From contig CALGTK010000276.1 in assembly GCA_937904325.1 (NCBI GenBank), positions 1 to 54,240 of the forward strand: a stretch of 54,240 nt of DNA, written 5' to 3'. Below are positions 20,398 through 30,524 of the stretch, piece by piece; the stretch's first letter is position 1; every line of letters starts with the position of its first letter. The stretch is from an uncultured Planctomyces sp. (GTDB taxonomy: Bacteria > Planctomycetota > Planctomycetia > Planctomycetales > Planctomycetaceae). The notes under the pieces are model-generated. The model worked only from the letters and a program-made list of their open reading frames with translations, had not been told where the DNA came from and made no database searches. The position numbers and the translations under genes were made by a program.

Positions 20398-23300
20398 TTA
20401 TTCAGCAGGCCAATTGAGTGGACTCAGCTCGCGTGAGGAACCATCCTCAAGATTGACGACCCAGCCAGACTTTTTTCCTTCGGCAGACACTGCAGCCATT
20501 GCGCCATCAGCGGAAATGGCGAAACTGTTAATTGAGAGCTGGCGGGCGCAAACAGGCCACTGCTTAAATACTCCGGTCGTCGGATTGAATCGAACAATGG
20601 TGGATTCACAGGCCGAGAAGATTTCAGACGGATTCGGAAACTGTGCCAGTGAAGGATCAATCCTCTTGCGGAATTCGACAGTCAAGAGATCGTCCCCGGA
20701 AACTGTGCCGACAATGATATGATTAATTCGAAGCACGGCCAGGCTGTTACCGCTTGAGCTGAACAGCAGCTTCTTGAACACGCCGTTTTCTTGCGAGTTG
20801 CAGTTTCCCAATGCCCCGAACTTGCCGATTCGTTTTCCGGTACTGAGACTGACCAGGACGATGTTTCCCTCACCGTCGGCTCCAGCAACAATGCTTCCGT
20901 CAGAACTCAAGACTGGAAGTGGCTCTGGATTGAGATTTATATCGGAGATGTTTTTCCCCTCGATCGTATCCCAAATCCAAACTCGGCGGTCCGTATCGAG
21001 GTATGTCGCAAATTTTCCGTCGCCAGACATCGCGAAGTTGTCAGTTAATGGTAATTTTACAAGTCGAGAATCTGACTGATACCCATCTGGCACCCACGGG
21101 ACGAGTGTGTTTCCCTGTCTGGTTATCAAGCCGAAATTGGAACCACAATCGGTCATGATCGGAACGTTCACCTTGTCCTTAAAGTCGCCTGTCGTGGCGT
21201 TCCAAATGTCAGATTGCGAACCATCTCGGATCAGGATGATGTCGGTTTCGCCCGATAACCAGCCTGCCTGAAGCAGTGGCCTCGCCCTGGCGAGGGCGAT
21301 CGAATTGTCAATGCTTGCTCCCGCTCCAGGAACCAGAAACCAGCTTGCCACGCAAACGGTAATCAGCAGGACACTGCTGACAGACTTTGCATTTGCAGGG
21401 ATCACCGCCGCAATGCTGTCTGGAACCCAAAAGGAGGCCAGTCCAGCAACTTTACTGGACAAGGACACGGAATTAGTTTTGACGCCCAGTGACTGCAAAG
21501 CCGTCGCCGCACCAGTTCGGACCATCTCGTCCGTGTCGTTCAATAACTCCTCAATTACGTGCACCGCTTTGATTGCCTCGAGCCTGCCCAGTCCTTCCAC
21601 GGCGCGATACCGAACCTGTGGAACGGGATCCTTCAAATGTGCGATCAATGCCGGAATGGATGAGCGTTCGCCAAGACTTGCCAGGGAAGCGAGCGATGCA
21701 CATCGCACAGTCGGTTCATCCTGTAAGGCTTTTTCCAGTGCCGGAAAAAATTGCTTGTCACCAGACTTGCCGCAAGCTCGGGCAGCGGCAGCGCGAACGT
21801 CGGTGGATGAGTCGCTGAGCAGTTTTTGTTTGAGGACCTCGCTGGATTCACTATTTCCGGAGCTGGCTAGCGCTTCCAAAGCATGACGACGGATACTTGC
21901 CTCTTGATGGTCACATAGCAGAACCAGCTCGGGAACTTTGGCAGCAAGTGGATTCTTTCGAAGTCCAACTAACGCTTTTGAGATTACGGCCAGGCTATCA
22001 TCGTCAAGCATGGACACAAGTGTTTCAGCAGCATCGACAGATCGAACTCGGCCGAGTCCGTCAGCAATCGCTTTTTTTAATGCAGTGTCCGCCTCAGGCA
22101 GCAGGTTTTTCAGAATGGGGATACTCTTTTCACTTTCAGTTGCGGCGAGTGCAATCACAGACTGACGCCGCAACTCTACATTTTTTGTTCGACCAAGAAT
22201 CAGAATGAGTGGTTTCACGGCTCGCCGGTCAGGGATTCTTTGGACTGCTTTCACGGCACAAAGCTGCACGGATTGGTCTGAGTCGCTGAGCGATTCAACA
22301 ATCTTCGCGACCGCACTCCGATCACCGAGCATCCCAAGTGTTTCGACAACTCGTGGACGTAAACCGTCTTCCGCACGATTCAGTGTCATCAGTAGTGAAG
22401 GGACCGCACGCTTATCACCAATTCTGCCGAGCAAGATGACAGCGTCGATGTGTCCCAGATGAATTCGCGATTCAAGAATTTCGAGGAGTTCAGGGACGGC
22501 GCTGCTGCCCAATGCGAGAATCGCATTTACTGTCTGCACTTTCAATAGTGGTGCGTGTACACCCACCATCATAAGCGGCCGGATTGCGACCGGATCAGCC
22601 ACTTTCTTCAGAGCGGCAATCGACACACGGACGACATCTGAGTCGCTGTCACCAAGTAACCGTAACGCCAGTCGCAAGCCCTCCTGTCCACCCAGGTCGC
22701 CCGCCGCAGACGCAACGGCCTGGCGAATAACCTTCCACGCATCTGCCGCGAAAGGTTCGATCAATTTGAACGCCCGGCAATCGCGTGATCGGCCGAGCTG
22801 AAGGATTGCAAGTCGACGACGATCGACGCCGGATTGAAGTGTTGAATCTGCGCACTCCAACATGGTCGTGAGCTCGTTCAAGTGTTTTGTGGAGAGTGTT
22901 TTTCGTAATGCGGCCTGAATATTAGACTTCGAAGCAGACACTCGCAGTACAGCAGCCTGGATCGAATCTTTTAAGACGTCATGCATGTCTATAGCTGACG
23001 CCGCTTTTGCAACGTCACAACTACGCTCATCGGCAGGCAGAATAAGGGGTTGCCGACACTTTCTGCAGCGTCTTCGCATTCCGGCCATGTGCGGCGGATA
23101 CCGGAATCTCACTCCGCAGGGGCATTCACAGATTCGAGAAGTTGGGCTTGCATCAGCGTTTGCTGAAACGGTTCCATTGTTCACATTCGGCGCAGGAAAA
23201 TGCGTGGACTTTGTGTTGCTCCGATCAGTCAAAGATGTCGTCGCATGGGCGCCAATCTGACCCTTGCTCTGATTGTTTCGGATGCCTCGTTCCATGTCGT

Positions 23301-23535
23301 CACGTGAATGAGTTGTCGTTGACGAGGTCAGCCTCGTTTCAACTGGCTGACGCGGTAAAGTTGCAGTCACAGATTCCTTGTTTGGCCTGCTACTCTGACC
23401 GCCGGCCAAAGACTTCATTGAACGTTTGAGCGTACTTGCCGGCCTGAGGTTCAATCGCGTGCCACACGTCATACATTTCAGCATTGCTGGCTTTAGAGGT
23501 GAACCACAATTCTGACAGGATTGTTTATTCGGCAT
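20398..23535 (-). CDS. Zinc-ribbon / HEAT-repeat / beta-propeller membrane protein
   Basis: Large protein of about 1045 residues. The N-terminus MPNKQSCQNCGSPLKPAM with CMTCG is a zinc ribbon. A second Cys-rich module (CECPCGVRFRYPP...CRKCRQPL) lies near 140. A long array of HEAT/PBS-type helical repeats follows (for example DSDVVRVSIAALKKVADPVA, DRSAVAKIVESLSDSDQSVQ), covering about 210-690. One membrane helix (SVLLITVCVASWFLVPGAG, near 720) comes next, and then a C-terminal region of WD40-like beta-propeller blades (DGKFATYLDTDRRVWIWDT, SSDGSIVAGADGEGNIVLVS). The layout suggests a cytoplasmic scaffold tethered to the membrane with an exported propeller. Function is unknown. The frame continues 63 bases upstream of the chosen start (23535), but the zinc ribbon fits best at the terminus. 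Confidence 0.8.
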   Translation of the reverse strand: MPNKQSCQNCGSPLKPAMLKCMTCGTRLNLRPASTLKRSMKSLAGGQSSRPNKESVTATLPRQPVETRLTSSTTTHSRDDMERGIRNNQSKGQIGAHATTSLTDRSNTKSTHFPAPNVNNGTVSANADASPTSRICECPCGVRFRYPPHMAGMRRRCRKCRQPLILPADERSCDVAKAASAIDMHDVLKDSIQAAVLRVSASKSNIQAALRKTLSTKHLNELTTMLECADSTLQSGVDRRRLAILQLGRSRDCRAFKLIEPFAADAWKVIRQAVASAAGDLGGQEGLRLALRLLGDSDSDVVRVSIAALKKVADPVAIRPLMMVGVHAPLLKVQTVNAILALGSSAVPELLEILESRIHLGHIDAVILLGRIGDKRAVPSLLMTLNRAEDGLRPRVVETLGMLGDRSAVAKIVESLSDSDQSVQLCAVKAVQRIPDRRAVKPLILILGRTKNVELRRQSVIALAATESEKSIPILKNLLPEADTALKKAIADGLGRVRSVDAAETLVSMLDDDSLAVISKALVGLRKNPLAAKVPELVLLCDHQEASIRRHALEALASSGNSESSEVLKQKLLSDSSTDVRAAAARACGKSGDKQFFPALEKALQDEPTVRCASLASLASLGERSSIPALIAHLKDPVPQVRYRAVEGLGRLEAIKAVHVIEELLNDTDEMVRTGAATALQSLGVKTNSVSLSSKVAGLASFWVPDSIAAVIPANAKSVSSVLLITVCVASWFLVPGAGASIDNSIALARARPLLQAGWLSGETDIILIRDGSQSDIWNATTGDFKDKVNVPIMTDCGSNFGLITRQGNTLVPWVPDGYQSDSRLVKLPLTDNFAMSGDGKFATYLDTDRRVWIWDTIEGKNISDINLNPEPLPVLSSDGSIVAGADGEGNIVLVSLSTGKRIGKFGALGNCNSQENGVFKKLLFSSSGNSLAVLRINHIIVGTVSGDDLLTVEFRKRIDPSLAQFPNPSEIFSACESTIVRFNPTTGVFKQWPVCARQLSINSFAISADGAMAAVSAEGKKSGWVVNLEDGSSRELSPLNWPAE

Positions 23536-23756
23536 TGCAGAGAGTCCGTTAATTCGGGCACGAAATGGACGGGCTCGAAATGGAAGCCGCTGTATCAAGC
23601 AGCATGTTCAACAGAGAGCAGAAGATTAGTCTGCTCTGGTTAACTCCCCGTGAAGCAGATGTGTATATTGTCTGGACAGCCGGACAGTAACGCTGCAAGC
23701 AAAACGGTTCTGAACGTTTCGTTTCTGCCGGTTGGGCGGAATGAGTTTCCAGCAAC

Positions 23757-23790
23757 AAAAAAACCGAGCCGCTCGCGATGAGCGGCTCGG
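23757..23790 (-). terminator. Rho-independent terminator of the DUF1559 gene
   Basis: On the minus strand a perfect eleven-base stem CCGAGCCGCTC / GAGCGGCTCGG with a five-base loop is directly followed by seven T (plus-strand A run 23757-23763). It lies about 50 bases past the stop codon of the prepilin gene. Confidence 0.95.
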
Positions 23791-23842
23791 ACTGAACTCA
23801 TCCAAAGACTGCCGGATGGACCCGTTTACCGCCTGCGATCAA

Positions 23843-25165
23843 CTAGTCCTCGAAAGCACCTTTAGTAGCAGAGGTGCCGTTCAACATAATGCCATTGAAG
23901 ACCTCGAATGACGACATCTCAACAGTACCGTCGGTGTAACCAACAGTTGCTGCGAGTTCTGCTGTTGTTTTCGTTCCACCGCCGACAGGGAAACCAGGAT
24001 TCAGAAATCCGTCGCCATTCAAGTCAGTGACCGACTTGACGCTTCCATCGGCCATCAGGAGGTTCAACTGGCCGGCATGAACAGCAGCCCAGTCACGAGT
24101 GTCCTGTAGAACCATGCTGGCAGCATTTGTCAGTCCTGAAGCTGCCCTGGCGCGAGCCAGTGAAGCAGCACTTGTCTCAATTGCGCCAGTGTCAGGCCAG
24201 ACCTGGCCACCTGCCGTGTTAATCAGAGTTGCGTCGACAGGCAGGCCCTCTCCACTAGTGCCCAGTGAAGTTCGCGACGACTTGACCAGAACGACTGCTT
24301 CGCTGGTTGCATCCCAATAGGCAGGTCCGTCGTTGAAGGCTTCGGCAAGACGCGAACCGGCAGCCAGATCGGTCCCGAGCAGTGTGTCAGTTAAGAAGGC
24401 TTCGTCGGCGTCGCCAGGAGCAGCATCGCCCAGCATTGGTATATTGCTCGATGGGATGTCTCCGGCGGTCATTTGACGGATAGTCAGAGGGCCGAGCGTA
24501 TCCTGGTATTCTTTGAACCCTGAACTGGCATCAATGAATGCTCCGGCACTGATGTTAGCTGTCGCCTGAATTCTTGCCTGACCTCGAACCATGAACCAAC
24601 TGGACGCGTAGTTCGTATTGTATCCGTTTTTCACCATGTCAGCGACCACCGCCGTGCGAGCGGCACCGGTAACCTTGGGCGTTCCGCTGATTGGTGTGCC
24701 CTGATTCCAAATCTGACTGAACCATGGACCGTAATTCCCTGCGCGCTCAGTCGGCATTTTGCCCGTGCCAGAGGTGGGAGTCAGACCAATGAAGTCGTTG
24801 AGTTTTTCCGTTCCTCGAAGCTCATTCGTCGGACAGCGAAGGTCATTTGGAAAACCGGCTCCGAGCGAAATCATGTCTGCAACCCAACCATAGCGGTCAG
24901 GAGAACCGTCCCGATTTAGGTCAAATGCTCCAGTGCAGAAACGTCCGGCGGAATCCTTGTCGGCGTGCACGTTCAATGCGAGACCAATCTGTTTCAAGTT
25001 ACTCTTGCATTGCGTTCTGCGAGCTGCTTCACGAGCAGCCTGAACAGCGGGCAACAGCAGAGCCGCCAGAATCGCGATGATGGCGATCACCACGAGCAGC
25101 TCGATCAAGGTGAAACCACGGCGGGCTTCACGATTCACAGCAGGATATTCAGTAAACTTTTTCAT
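23843..25165 (-). CDS. DUF1559 prepilin-like protein
   Basis: Protein of 440 residues with a type IV prepilin / type II secretion pseudopilin N-terminus. A basic leader ends in [20 protein letters not shown] (about 15-34), with cleavage expected after the Gly and the conserved Glu at +5. Then comes the DUF1559 continuation [20 protein letters not shown] and [11 protein letters not shown]. The large exported domain is followed near the C-terminus by a variant of the family's H.G..N.L.ADGSV motif, here [17 protein letters not shown]. Planctomycetes carry many such genes and their role is largely unknown. A GAAGGA ribosome-binding site lies upstream of the ATG. A very strong terminator follows. 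It appears to be a monocistronic unit. Confidence 0.93.
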   Translation of the reverse strand: MKKFTEYPAVNREARRGFTLIELLVVIAIIAILAALLLPAVQAAREAARRTQCKSNLKQIGLALNVHADKDSAGRFCTGAFDLNRDGSPDRYGWVADMISLGAGFPNDLRCPTNELRGTEKLNDFIGLTPTSGTGKMPTERAGNYGPWFSQIWNQGTPISGTPKVTGAARTAVVADMVKNGYNTNYASSWFMVRGQARIQATANISAGAFIDASSGFKEYQDTLGPLTIRQMTAGDIPSSNIPMLGDAAPGDADEAFLTDTLLGTDLAAGSRLAEAFNDGPAYWDATSEAVVLVKSSRTSLGTSGEGLPVDATLINTAGGQVWPDTGAIETSAASLARARAASGLTNAASMVLQDTRDWAAVHAGQLNLLMADGSVKSVTDLNGDGFLNPGFPVGGGTKTTAELAATVGYTDGTVEMSSFEVFNGIMLNGTSATKGAFED

Positions 25166-25742
25166 TCTTCTGAGTCCTTCGTATGTGTTTGTAAAAATAG
25201 AATTTTGCGGGAATCGTATTCAGCAATTTAGAAGTGATGTCTCATCAGCAAAGTGGGCGTACTTGCGAGTGAGTAAGCTTTGACGTTTGGGTAGACGCAC
25301 CTCCTTTCTGGTCGTATCAGGCGGCGATTCTTGCTGACGCTTCGTCTTCACCTTTGCCATCGAGCAGGTCGTGATCTCGATATGTGCGGAAACGTATTTT
25401 GCGAAAGCCAGGATGGAATGTGTCGGCTGTTAACTCCGCGTGAACTCACAGAATTGAGTCGCGTCTCCCACGCCCGCCGCCGTGGTAAAATTCGCCTCGG
25501 TAAAATTGCTTTAAGAGCAAGCATCCTGACTCGTCTGTCTGTTATGCAGCGAACTTTGATGGCAGACTGTGAATGTCAGATGAAGTGCCGATCAACTCTC
25601 GAAGAATCCAAAAATCGATCAGACCATCCTCATCCCGGTCAACTTCTGGTAGATTCACGGTCGGCTCGAAAACTCAATCGAGCTATTTGCCAAAGCGACT
25701 AACTTCGAGATCGTTTTTCGGAACGCGCAGGGTGTTGATGCC
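25166..25742. other. Divergent intergenic region, no gene seen
   Basis: About 580 bases between the prepilin gene (minus) and the DUF1501 gene (plus). A 123-codon open frame on the plus strand (25331-25702) is rich in Arg, Cys and Ser, lacks a ribosome-binding site and shows no family resemblance, so it is not called. The region should contain two promoters; no confident pair was found. Confidence 0.4.
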
Positions 25743-27296
25743 ATGAACACAAAGTCTGATCGAGAATTGTCAGCCTCCGTAAACCGGCGTGGTTTCATGG
25801 ACGACATGTCGCGAGGACTCAGCGGCATCGCGCTGGCCAGCCTGCTGGCTGGCGATGAGCTGCTGAGTGGGCAAGCTTCCGTAGCCGAATCATCGACGGC
25901 CAATTCACGTGCGACGGCCAATTCACGTGTGACGGACAGTGGCAAGGCACCGAGTCGACCAAAGATCGATCCTTCCCGGCCATTCGCCGCGCGGGATGCG
26001 CACTTCACGGCGCGAGCAAAGAACGTTGTCGTCATCTTCTGCTCTGGAGCCTGCAGTCATCTCGACACTTTTGATTACAAGCCCGAGTTGATCGCTCGAC
26101 ATGGTCAATCGATGCCTGGTGCCGATGGACTGATCACGTTTCAGGGTGAGCAAGGCAACCTGACAAAGAGTCCCTGGGAATTTCGACCGCGTGGCGAGAG
26201 CGGAAAAATGGTTTCCGATCTCGTGCCGCAACTGGGCAACCTCGCGGATGACATGTGCTTCTTCCACGCGCTGACCAGCAAGACAAATACGCACGGCCCT
26301 GGCGAGAACTTCATGTCGACCGGTGCGACGCTCGACGGGTTTCCGAGTATGGGAGCGTGGCTGACCTGGGCACTCGGCAGCGAAAGCGAAGAACTCCCCG
26401 CATACGTTGCGATTCCGGATCCTCGAGGCACTCCGCAATCGAGCGTTAACAACTGGGGGCCAGGCTTTCTCCCGGCAGCGTTCCAGGGAACGGACTTCAA
26501 CGCCTCGAAACCAATTCGAAACCTCGACCGACCGACCGGGCTATCAGCCAGCACGGATCGCAAGACGAGGGGCTTCCTGCAACGTCTGAATCGGTCACAC
26601 CTCAAACGGTTCCCTGGTGACACGGAACTTGCCGCAAGGATTTCGAGTTACGAACTCGCGGCACGAATGCAGCTAAGCGTTCCCGAAGTCAGCGACCTGT
26701 CGTCCGAGCCAGACCACATTGTGAAGATGTACGGAGCAGACGACACCGAGAATCCACTGAAGGCTGCCTACGCGAAGAATTGCATGCTTGCTAGAAAGCT
26801 TGTCGAGAAAGGCGTGCGATTCGTGCAGCTCTTCAACGGCGCTTACCAAACGGGGGGAGAAGGCGTCAGCAACTGGGACGGGCACAAGTCTCTCGAACCG
26901 CAGTACAAGAAGCACGGTCAGGTTCTCGACCAGCCAACCGCGGCGCTGCTGAAGGATCTGAAACAGCGCGGGCTTTTAAAAGACACGCTTGTCGTGTGGT
27001 GTACCGAATTCGGCCGCATGCCAACTTTCCAAAAGGGAGCCAGCGGTCGAGACCACAACCCATCAGGATTCACTGCCTGGTTGGCAGGAGCGGGTGTCAA
27101 AGCACCGTTCAGCTATGGAGCAACCGACGAATTCGGCTACAAGGCTCTTGAAAACGTCACGACCGTCTACGACTTCCACGCGACGATTCTGCATCTATCA
27201 GGACTCGACCACGAACGCCTGACTTTTTACCACAACGGCCTCGAACGCCGCCTGACCGACGTCCACGGTCACGTTATTAAAGACGTGCTCGCGTAG
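25743..27296 (+). CDS. DUF1501 domain protein (Tat-exported)
   Basis: Protein of 517 residues. The N-terminus has [20 protein letters not shown], a twin-arginine-like leader. The alkaline-phosphatase-fold family DUF1501 is recognised from [65 protein letters not shown] and the closing [13 protein letters not shown]...[12 protein letters not shown]. In planctomycetes such genes usually pair with DUF1549/DUF1553 cytochrome-like genes. None is beside it here, so this copy stands alone. It is probably exported; its biochemical role is unknown. ATG at 25743 is the natural start. A bidirectional terminator lies just past its end. Confidence 0.92.
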   Translation: MNTKSDRELSASVNRRGFMDDMSRGLSGIALASLLAGDELLSGQASVAESSTANSRATANSRVTDSGKAPSRPKIDPSRPFAARDAHFTARAKNVVVIFCSGACSHLDTFDYKPELIARHGQSMPGADGLITFQGEQGNLTKSPWEFRPRGESGKMVSDLVPQLGNLADDMCFFHALTSKTNTHGPGENFMSTGATLDGFPSMGAWLTWALGSESEELPAYVAIPDPRGTPQSSVNNWGPGFLPAAFQGTDFNASKPIRNLDRPTGLSASTDRKTRGFLQRLNRSHLKRFPGDTELAARISSYELAARMQLSVPEVSDLSSEPDHIVKMYGADDTENPLKAAYAKNCMLARKLVEKGVRFVQLFNGAYQTGGEGVSNWDGHKSLEPQYKKHGQVLDQPTAALLKDLKQRGLLKDTLVVWCTEFGRMPTFQKGASGRDHNPSGFTAWLAGAGVKAPFSYGATDEFGYKALENVTTVYDFHATILHLSGLDHERLTFYHNGLERRLTDVHGHVIKDVLA

Positions 27297-27333
27297 CCTG
27301 ATTCTGATTCGGTGTGTGGCAGGAGCTCTTCAT

Positions 27334-27378
27334 AAAAGAAAAGGCGACTCAGGCAAGTTGTCTGTGTCGCTTCTTTTC
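27334..27378. terminator. Bidirectional terminator between convergent genes
   Basis: A stem GCGAC-t-CAGGC, loop AAGTT, GTCTG-t-GTCGC (27344-27370) has one T/T mismatch and one G-T pair. An A-rich run (AAAAGAAAAG) lies on its left and TTCTTTTC on its right, so it can end transcription in both directions. It lies between the DUF1501 gene and the HTH gene, which point at each other. Confidence 0.75.
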
Positions 27379-27409
27379 ATGTGTATTGCAGAAGTCTTCG
27401 CAAGTTCAG

Positions 27410-27691
27410 TTATCCACGTTTGACGCGATACTTTTCCAGCCATTCGATGACTTCGGTTCGGCGGTAGCGATAGTCGCCGCCAATCTTGAACGCTGGCAGC
27501 TGCTCCTTGTTGACCAGCTCCCAAATCTTTGTCCGCGACAGGCTGAGAAATTCCATAAGCTGCCGAGTCGTCATCAACTCGTCATCCCAGTGAATCGTTC
27601 GCTTTGGCTTTTCTGGCTTAGGCGCGGCAGCCTTTTCGGCTTCTTCTGCTGCAATCTGCTCTGCAGCTTCTGCCAGCTTTTTGTCTGACAT
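27410..27691 (-). CDS. Small excisionase/MerR-type helix-turn-helix DNA-binding protein
   Basis: Protein of 93 residues. An Ala/Glu/Lys-rich N-terminal segment (about 1-33) is followed by a winged helix-turn-helix of the excisionase (helix_turn_helix_17) type. It begins MTTRQLMEFLSLSRTKIWEL and ends with the wing KIGGDYRYRRTEVIEWLEKY (about 40-90). Such domains bind DNA and can be phage excisionases or cellular regulators. No integrase, phage or repeat is near, so a chromosomal regulator is more likely. The ribosome-binding site is AAGGGGGTG just upstream. A six-base hairpin (CGGTGG/CCACCG) sits immediately before it in the leader. Confidence 0.85.
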   Translation of the reverse strand: MSDKKLAEAAEQIAAEEAEKAAAPKPEKPKRTIHWDDELMTTRQLMEFLSLSRTKIWELVNKEQLPAFKIGGDYRYRRTEVIEWLEKYRVKRG

Positions 27692-28276
27692 CTGTCACCC
27701 CCTTCGGTGGAAAACCACCGCTCCAAGAAAAATGGAGATGCTAACTTCACCAGTCGATTACAAATCCAGACACCTGAGCGAAGTCGCCCGATTTTCAATC
27801 TGGTTCCGACACATTTGTAATCGTACGACGGCAAAGCCACAAACGCGTACACTCACATGAATGCACTTGAATTAAGTCGATAAGTCTATCAACTGTGTTC
27901 GTATTTGAAAGCTGAATCTCTCATTAAACAACAGTCCTCATGATGTTTCCGAATTGCCCTTAATATGAAAATGGCGTTTCGTGATTGATCAGTTTTAGAA
28001 ATCCCAACACGTCCGGCACAAACACACCAACCATCAATTTTCATAGATTGAAGTCTGTTTTGGTTTCCATTTTTGATGACTGCTGGCCATCGCCGCAGCA
28101 AGTTGGACGCTACACTCTCGCCGCAAGCTGGGGCGATCATTATCCTGTAGAGCTGACAATTCAGGTCAGCAAAAGCAGCACACCTGCTAATTGGATTTGT
28201 CCATATTTGCGATGAAGAAGGACGCGTCGATGGCACAGAATGAATCCCCACCTCAAGCAACGGTGATAGTGCGAAC
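27692..28276. other. Divergent intergenic region with a leader hairpin
   Basis: About 585 bases between the HTH gene (minus) and the Xaa-Pro peptidase gene (plus). Next to the HTH gene is a perfect hairpin CGGTGG-AAAA-CCACCG (27705-27720). The rest is fairly AT-rich. A minus-strand open frame (27889-28344) runs across it but overlaps the peptidase start, has no ribosome-binding site and resembles nothing known, so it is not called. Confidence 0.4.
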
Positions 28277-29350
28277 ATGACAAACGTTGAACGATTGCAA
28301 GCGGCGTTAACCGAACGCGACATCCAGGCCGTGGTGATCAGCAACCTGCCCGCGATCTACTGGTTAACTGGTTTCAGCGGCAGCTTTGGGCTGGCCGTTG
28401 TGACTCGTGATTCGGGCGTTCTGCTAACCGATAGCCGTTACACAATCCAGGTGGCAGAGCAGTGCCGCGACATCCCCGTCGACTCGTTCAGAAGTCCTCA
28501 GAAGGCTGAAGAATTTCTCGCGGAACACATCGCGAGGCTGGGCGTTTCAAAACTGGCGTTTGATCGAAATCACGTCACGGTCGGGACACTTGAGAAGTGG
28601 CGTAAGTCGCTGGCTACGGTCGAACTGCTTCCGGCAGACGACCCGATCGACGATCTGCGGATGATTAAGTCAGCCGGGGAAGTTGCCAAAGTTCGACACT
28701 GTTGCAGCATCTCAGACAAGGCTCTTGAGATGTTGCTGACGATCGCTCGGCCGGGCGTTTCGGAACTGCAGCTATTCTGGGCTTTCGAAGACTTCCTGCG
28801 AGAGCATTCTGCGACGTCCGCGTTTGACCCGATCATGATCAGTGGGCATCGAACGGCTCGGCCTCATGGCAACCCCAGTGACAAGTTGCTCGAAAAAGGC
28901 GACCTGGTCACATTCGATCTTGGAGCCTCTGTCGATGGCTACAATAGTGACATCACCCGAACCGTTGTGCTCGGCCCTGCGTCAGACTGGCAACGTCAGA
29001 CTTACGAACAGCTTCTCAAAGCGCAATGTGCATGTGTCGAAGCGATGAAGCCGGGAGTGAACGGAAAAGACGTCGACGGTCTGGCTCGACAGATTCTCGA
29101 CGAGCAGGATCTTGCACAACACTTCGGTCATGGCCTCGGGCACGGACTGGGAGCACTGGTCCACGACACCGGGCGGCTTTCCCCGACAGTCGATCAGAGT
29201 ATCGAGGTCGGCCAGATCTGGACCATCGAACCGGGAGTCTACATTGAAGGCTCAGGCGGGATGAGAATTGAAGACGACATCGTGATTACGGAAAGCGGCT
29301 GCGACGTCCTGACCGCGTTTCCGAAACATCTCATAGAAATCGACTGCTGA
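28277..29350 (+). CDS. M24-family Xaa-Pro peptidase
   Basis: Metallopeptidase of 357 residues that removes residues next to proline. The N-terminal creatinase-like domain (IQAVVISNLPAIYWLTGFSG) spans about 1-130. The pita-bread catalytic domain follows. Metal ligands are visible: Asp214 in DLGASVDG, Asp225 in NSDITRT, His in HFGHGLGHGLG, Glu in IEPGVYIEG and Glu in GMRIEDD. The length and layout fit Xaa-Pro dipeptidase or aminopeptidase P-type enzymes; I cannot separate the two. It probably acts in the cytoplasm. ATG at 28277 begins MTNVERLQAALTERD, a typical start for this family. Confidence 0.92.
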   Translation: MTNVERLQAALTERDIQAVVISNLPAIYWLTGFSGSFGLAVVTRDSGVLLTDSRYTIQVAEQCRDIPVDSFRSPQKAEEFLAEHIARLGVSKLAFDRNHVTVGTLEKWRKSLATVELLPADDPIDDLRMIKSAGEVAKVRHCCSISDKALEMLLTIARPGVSELQLFWAFEDFLREHSATSAFDPIMISGHRTARPHGNPSDKLLEKGDLVTFDLGASVDGYNSDITRTVVLGPASDWQRQTYEQLLKAQCACVEAMKPGVNGKDVDGLARQILDEQDLAQHFGHGLGHGLGALVHDTGRLSPTVDQSIEVGQIWTIEPGVYIEGSGGMRIEDDIVITESGCDVLTAFPKHLIEIDC

Positions 29351-29487
29351 GAATTCCTCGTATCGCCATGAATCAGGAACACTATCTAAACGCTGGTCTC
29401 CACTAATTCATTCTTTTGATTAGCATGTAGATAAGTGCTTCTTAGCGTTCCGAAGTTTTGCTCTCCTTTTTGAATCATGTGATTGTC

Positions 29488-30204
29488 ATGCCTCGCCTCG
29501 GTGTAAACATCGACCACGTCGCCACCATTCGTCAGGCTCGGCAGACGGTTGAGCCCGATCCAGTCTGGGCAGCATCACTTGCAGAACTCGGCGGTGCTGA
29601 CGGCATCACGATTCATCTTCGTGAAGACCGTCGCCACATTCAGGATCGCGATGTCCGAGTGCTGCGCGACACCGTGCAGGTAAAGCTGAACCTTGAAATG
29701 GCAACCGCCGCAGAGATCGTCCAGATCGCTCTGAAGACGAAGCCCGAACAGGTCACTCTCGTGCCGGAGAAACGGCAGGAAATTACGACTGAAGGCGGCC
29801 TCGATGTGATCCGCAATCGCGAACGCGTCGGCGACGTTGTGAAACAGCTTCAGGATGCTGGTATCGAAATCAGCCTGTTCATTGATCCGGAGGCGGATCA
29901 GATCGAGGCTTCGCGAGAACTCGGCGTGTCAGCCATTGAGCTTCACACCGGTTGCTACGCCGATGCAACTTCTGACATGGCCCAGCTGAACGAACTGCGA
30001 AAGCTTGATGCAGCCGGAAAAGCAGCTCGCGAAGCCGGTCTGCTGCTCCACATGGGCCACGGTCTGACCTACCGCAACGTCATTCCAGTTGCCCGGATTG
30101 CGGAAACCTGCGAGCTGAACATCGGGCACAGCATCATCGCTCGAGCCGTGCTTGTGGGCCTGGAACCTGCAGTTCGAGAAATGAAGCAGTTGATCACCGT
30201 TTGA
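29488..30204 (+). CDS. pdxJ: Pyridoxine 5'-phosphate synthase
   Basis: PdxJ joins 3-amino-2-oxopropyl phosphate and 1-deoxy-xylulose 5-phosphate to form pyridoxine 5'-phosphate (DXP-dependent vitamin B6 route). The protein has 238 residues, close to the 243 of E. coli. Signatures: [75 protein letters not shown] and [11 protein letters not shown]. The start is set at 29488, since an in-frame ATG/GTG-type start at 29458 adds ten unlike residues. The gene follows the peptidase by about 140 bases on the same strand. pdxA is not in the window. Confidence 0.96.
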   Translation: MPRLGVNIDHVATIRQARQTVEPDPVWAASLAELGGADGITIHLREDRRHIQDRDVRVLRDTVQVKLNLEMATAAEIVQIALKTKPEQVTLVPEKRQEITTEGGLDVIRNRERVGDVVKQLQDAGIEISLFIDPEADQIEASRELGVSAIELHTGCYADATSDMAQLNELRKLDAAGKAAREAGLLLHMGHGLTYRNVIPVARIAETCELNIGHSIIARAVLVGLEPAVREMKQLITV

Positions 30205-30524
30205 ATAATCGAGTTTTGAACCCAGGCGATCAGTTGCGAACCTCGGCTGGAAGGCATCCAGGCGAACTTCAACTGCCTGTTCTGGACCGTCTGACCGGCA
30301 CGGCCCGTCAGTGGTACACAGCGTAATTGCCTGGAACTGCTGTTTCGCTGTCGAAAAGGATTCTTCCCGTGATACTATCTTTTCGGACGTATCGTCGCGG
30401 ATTAGCCCGTTTCGTATCCAATTTCGCATTCAAACGACGCCCATTCTGGCTGTCGAGCGAATTGCTTTTGCAGCTCCGCGTTCTTATTTCGAGTCTTCAA
30501 AATTGATGCGTCGAGGATTCTCTG
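30205..30524. other. Intergenic region after pdxJ
   Basis: About 320 bases with no recognisable gene. It lies between pdxJ and the membrane-protein gene, both on the plus strand. I saw no terminator hairpin with a T-run and no clear promoter. A 76-codon plus-strand frame here has no support. Confidence 0.35.

Noticed and set aside
25331-25702. Plus-strand 123-codon frame in the prepilin-DUF1501 gap
   Set aside because: No ribosome-binding site, unusual composition and no resemblance; treated as non-coding.
27889-28344. Minus-strand 151-codon frame
   Set aside because: Overlaps the start of the peptidase gene, has no ribosome-binding site and no family features.
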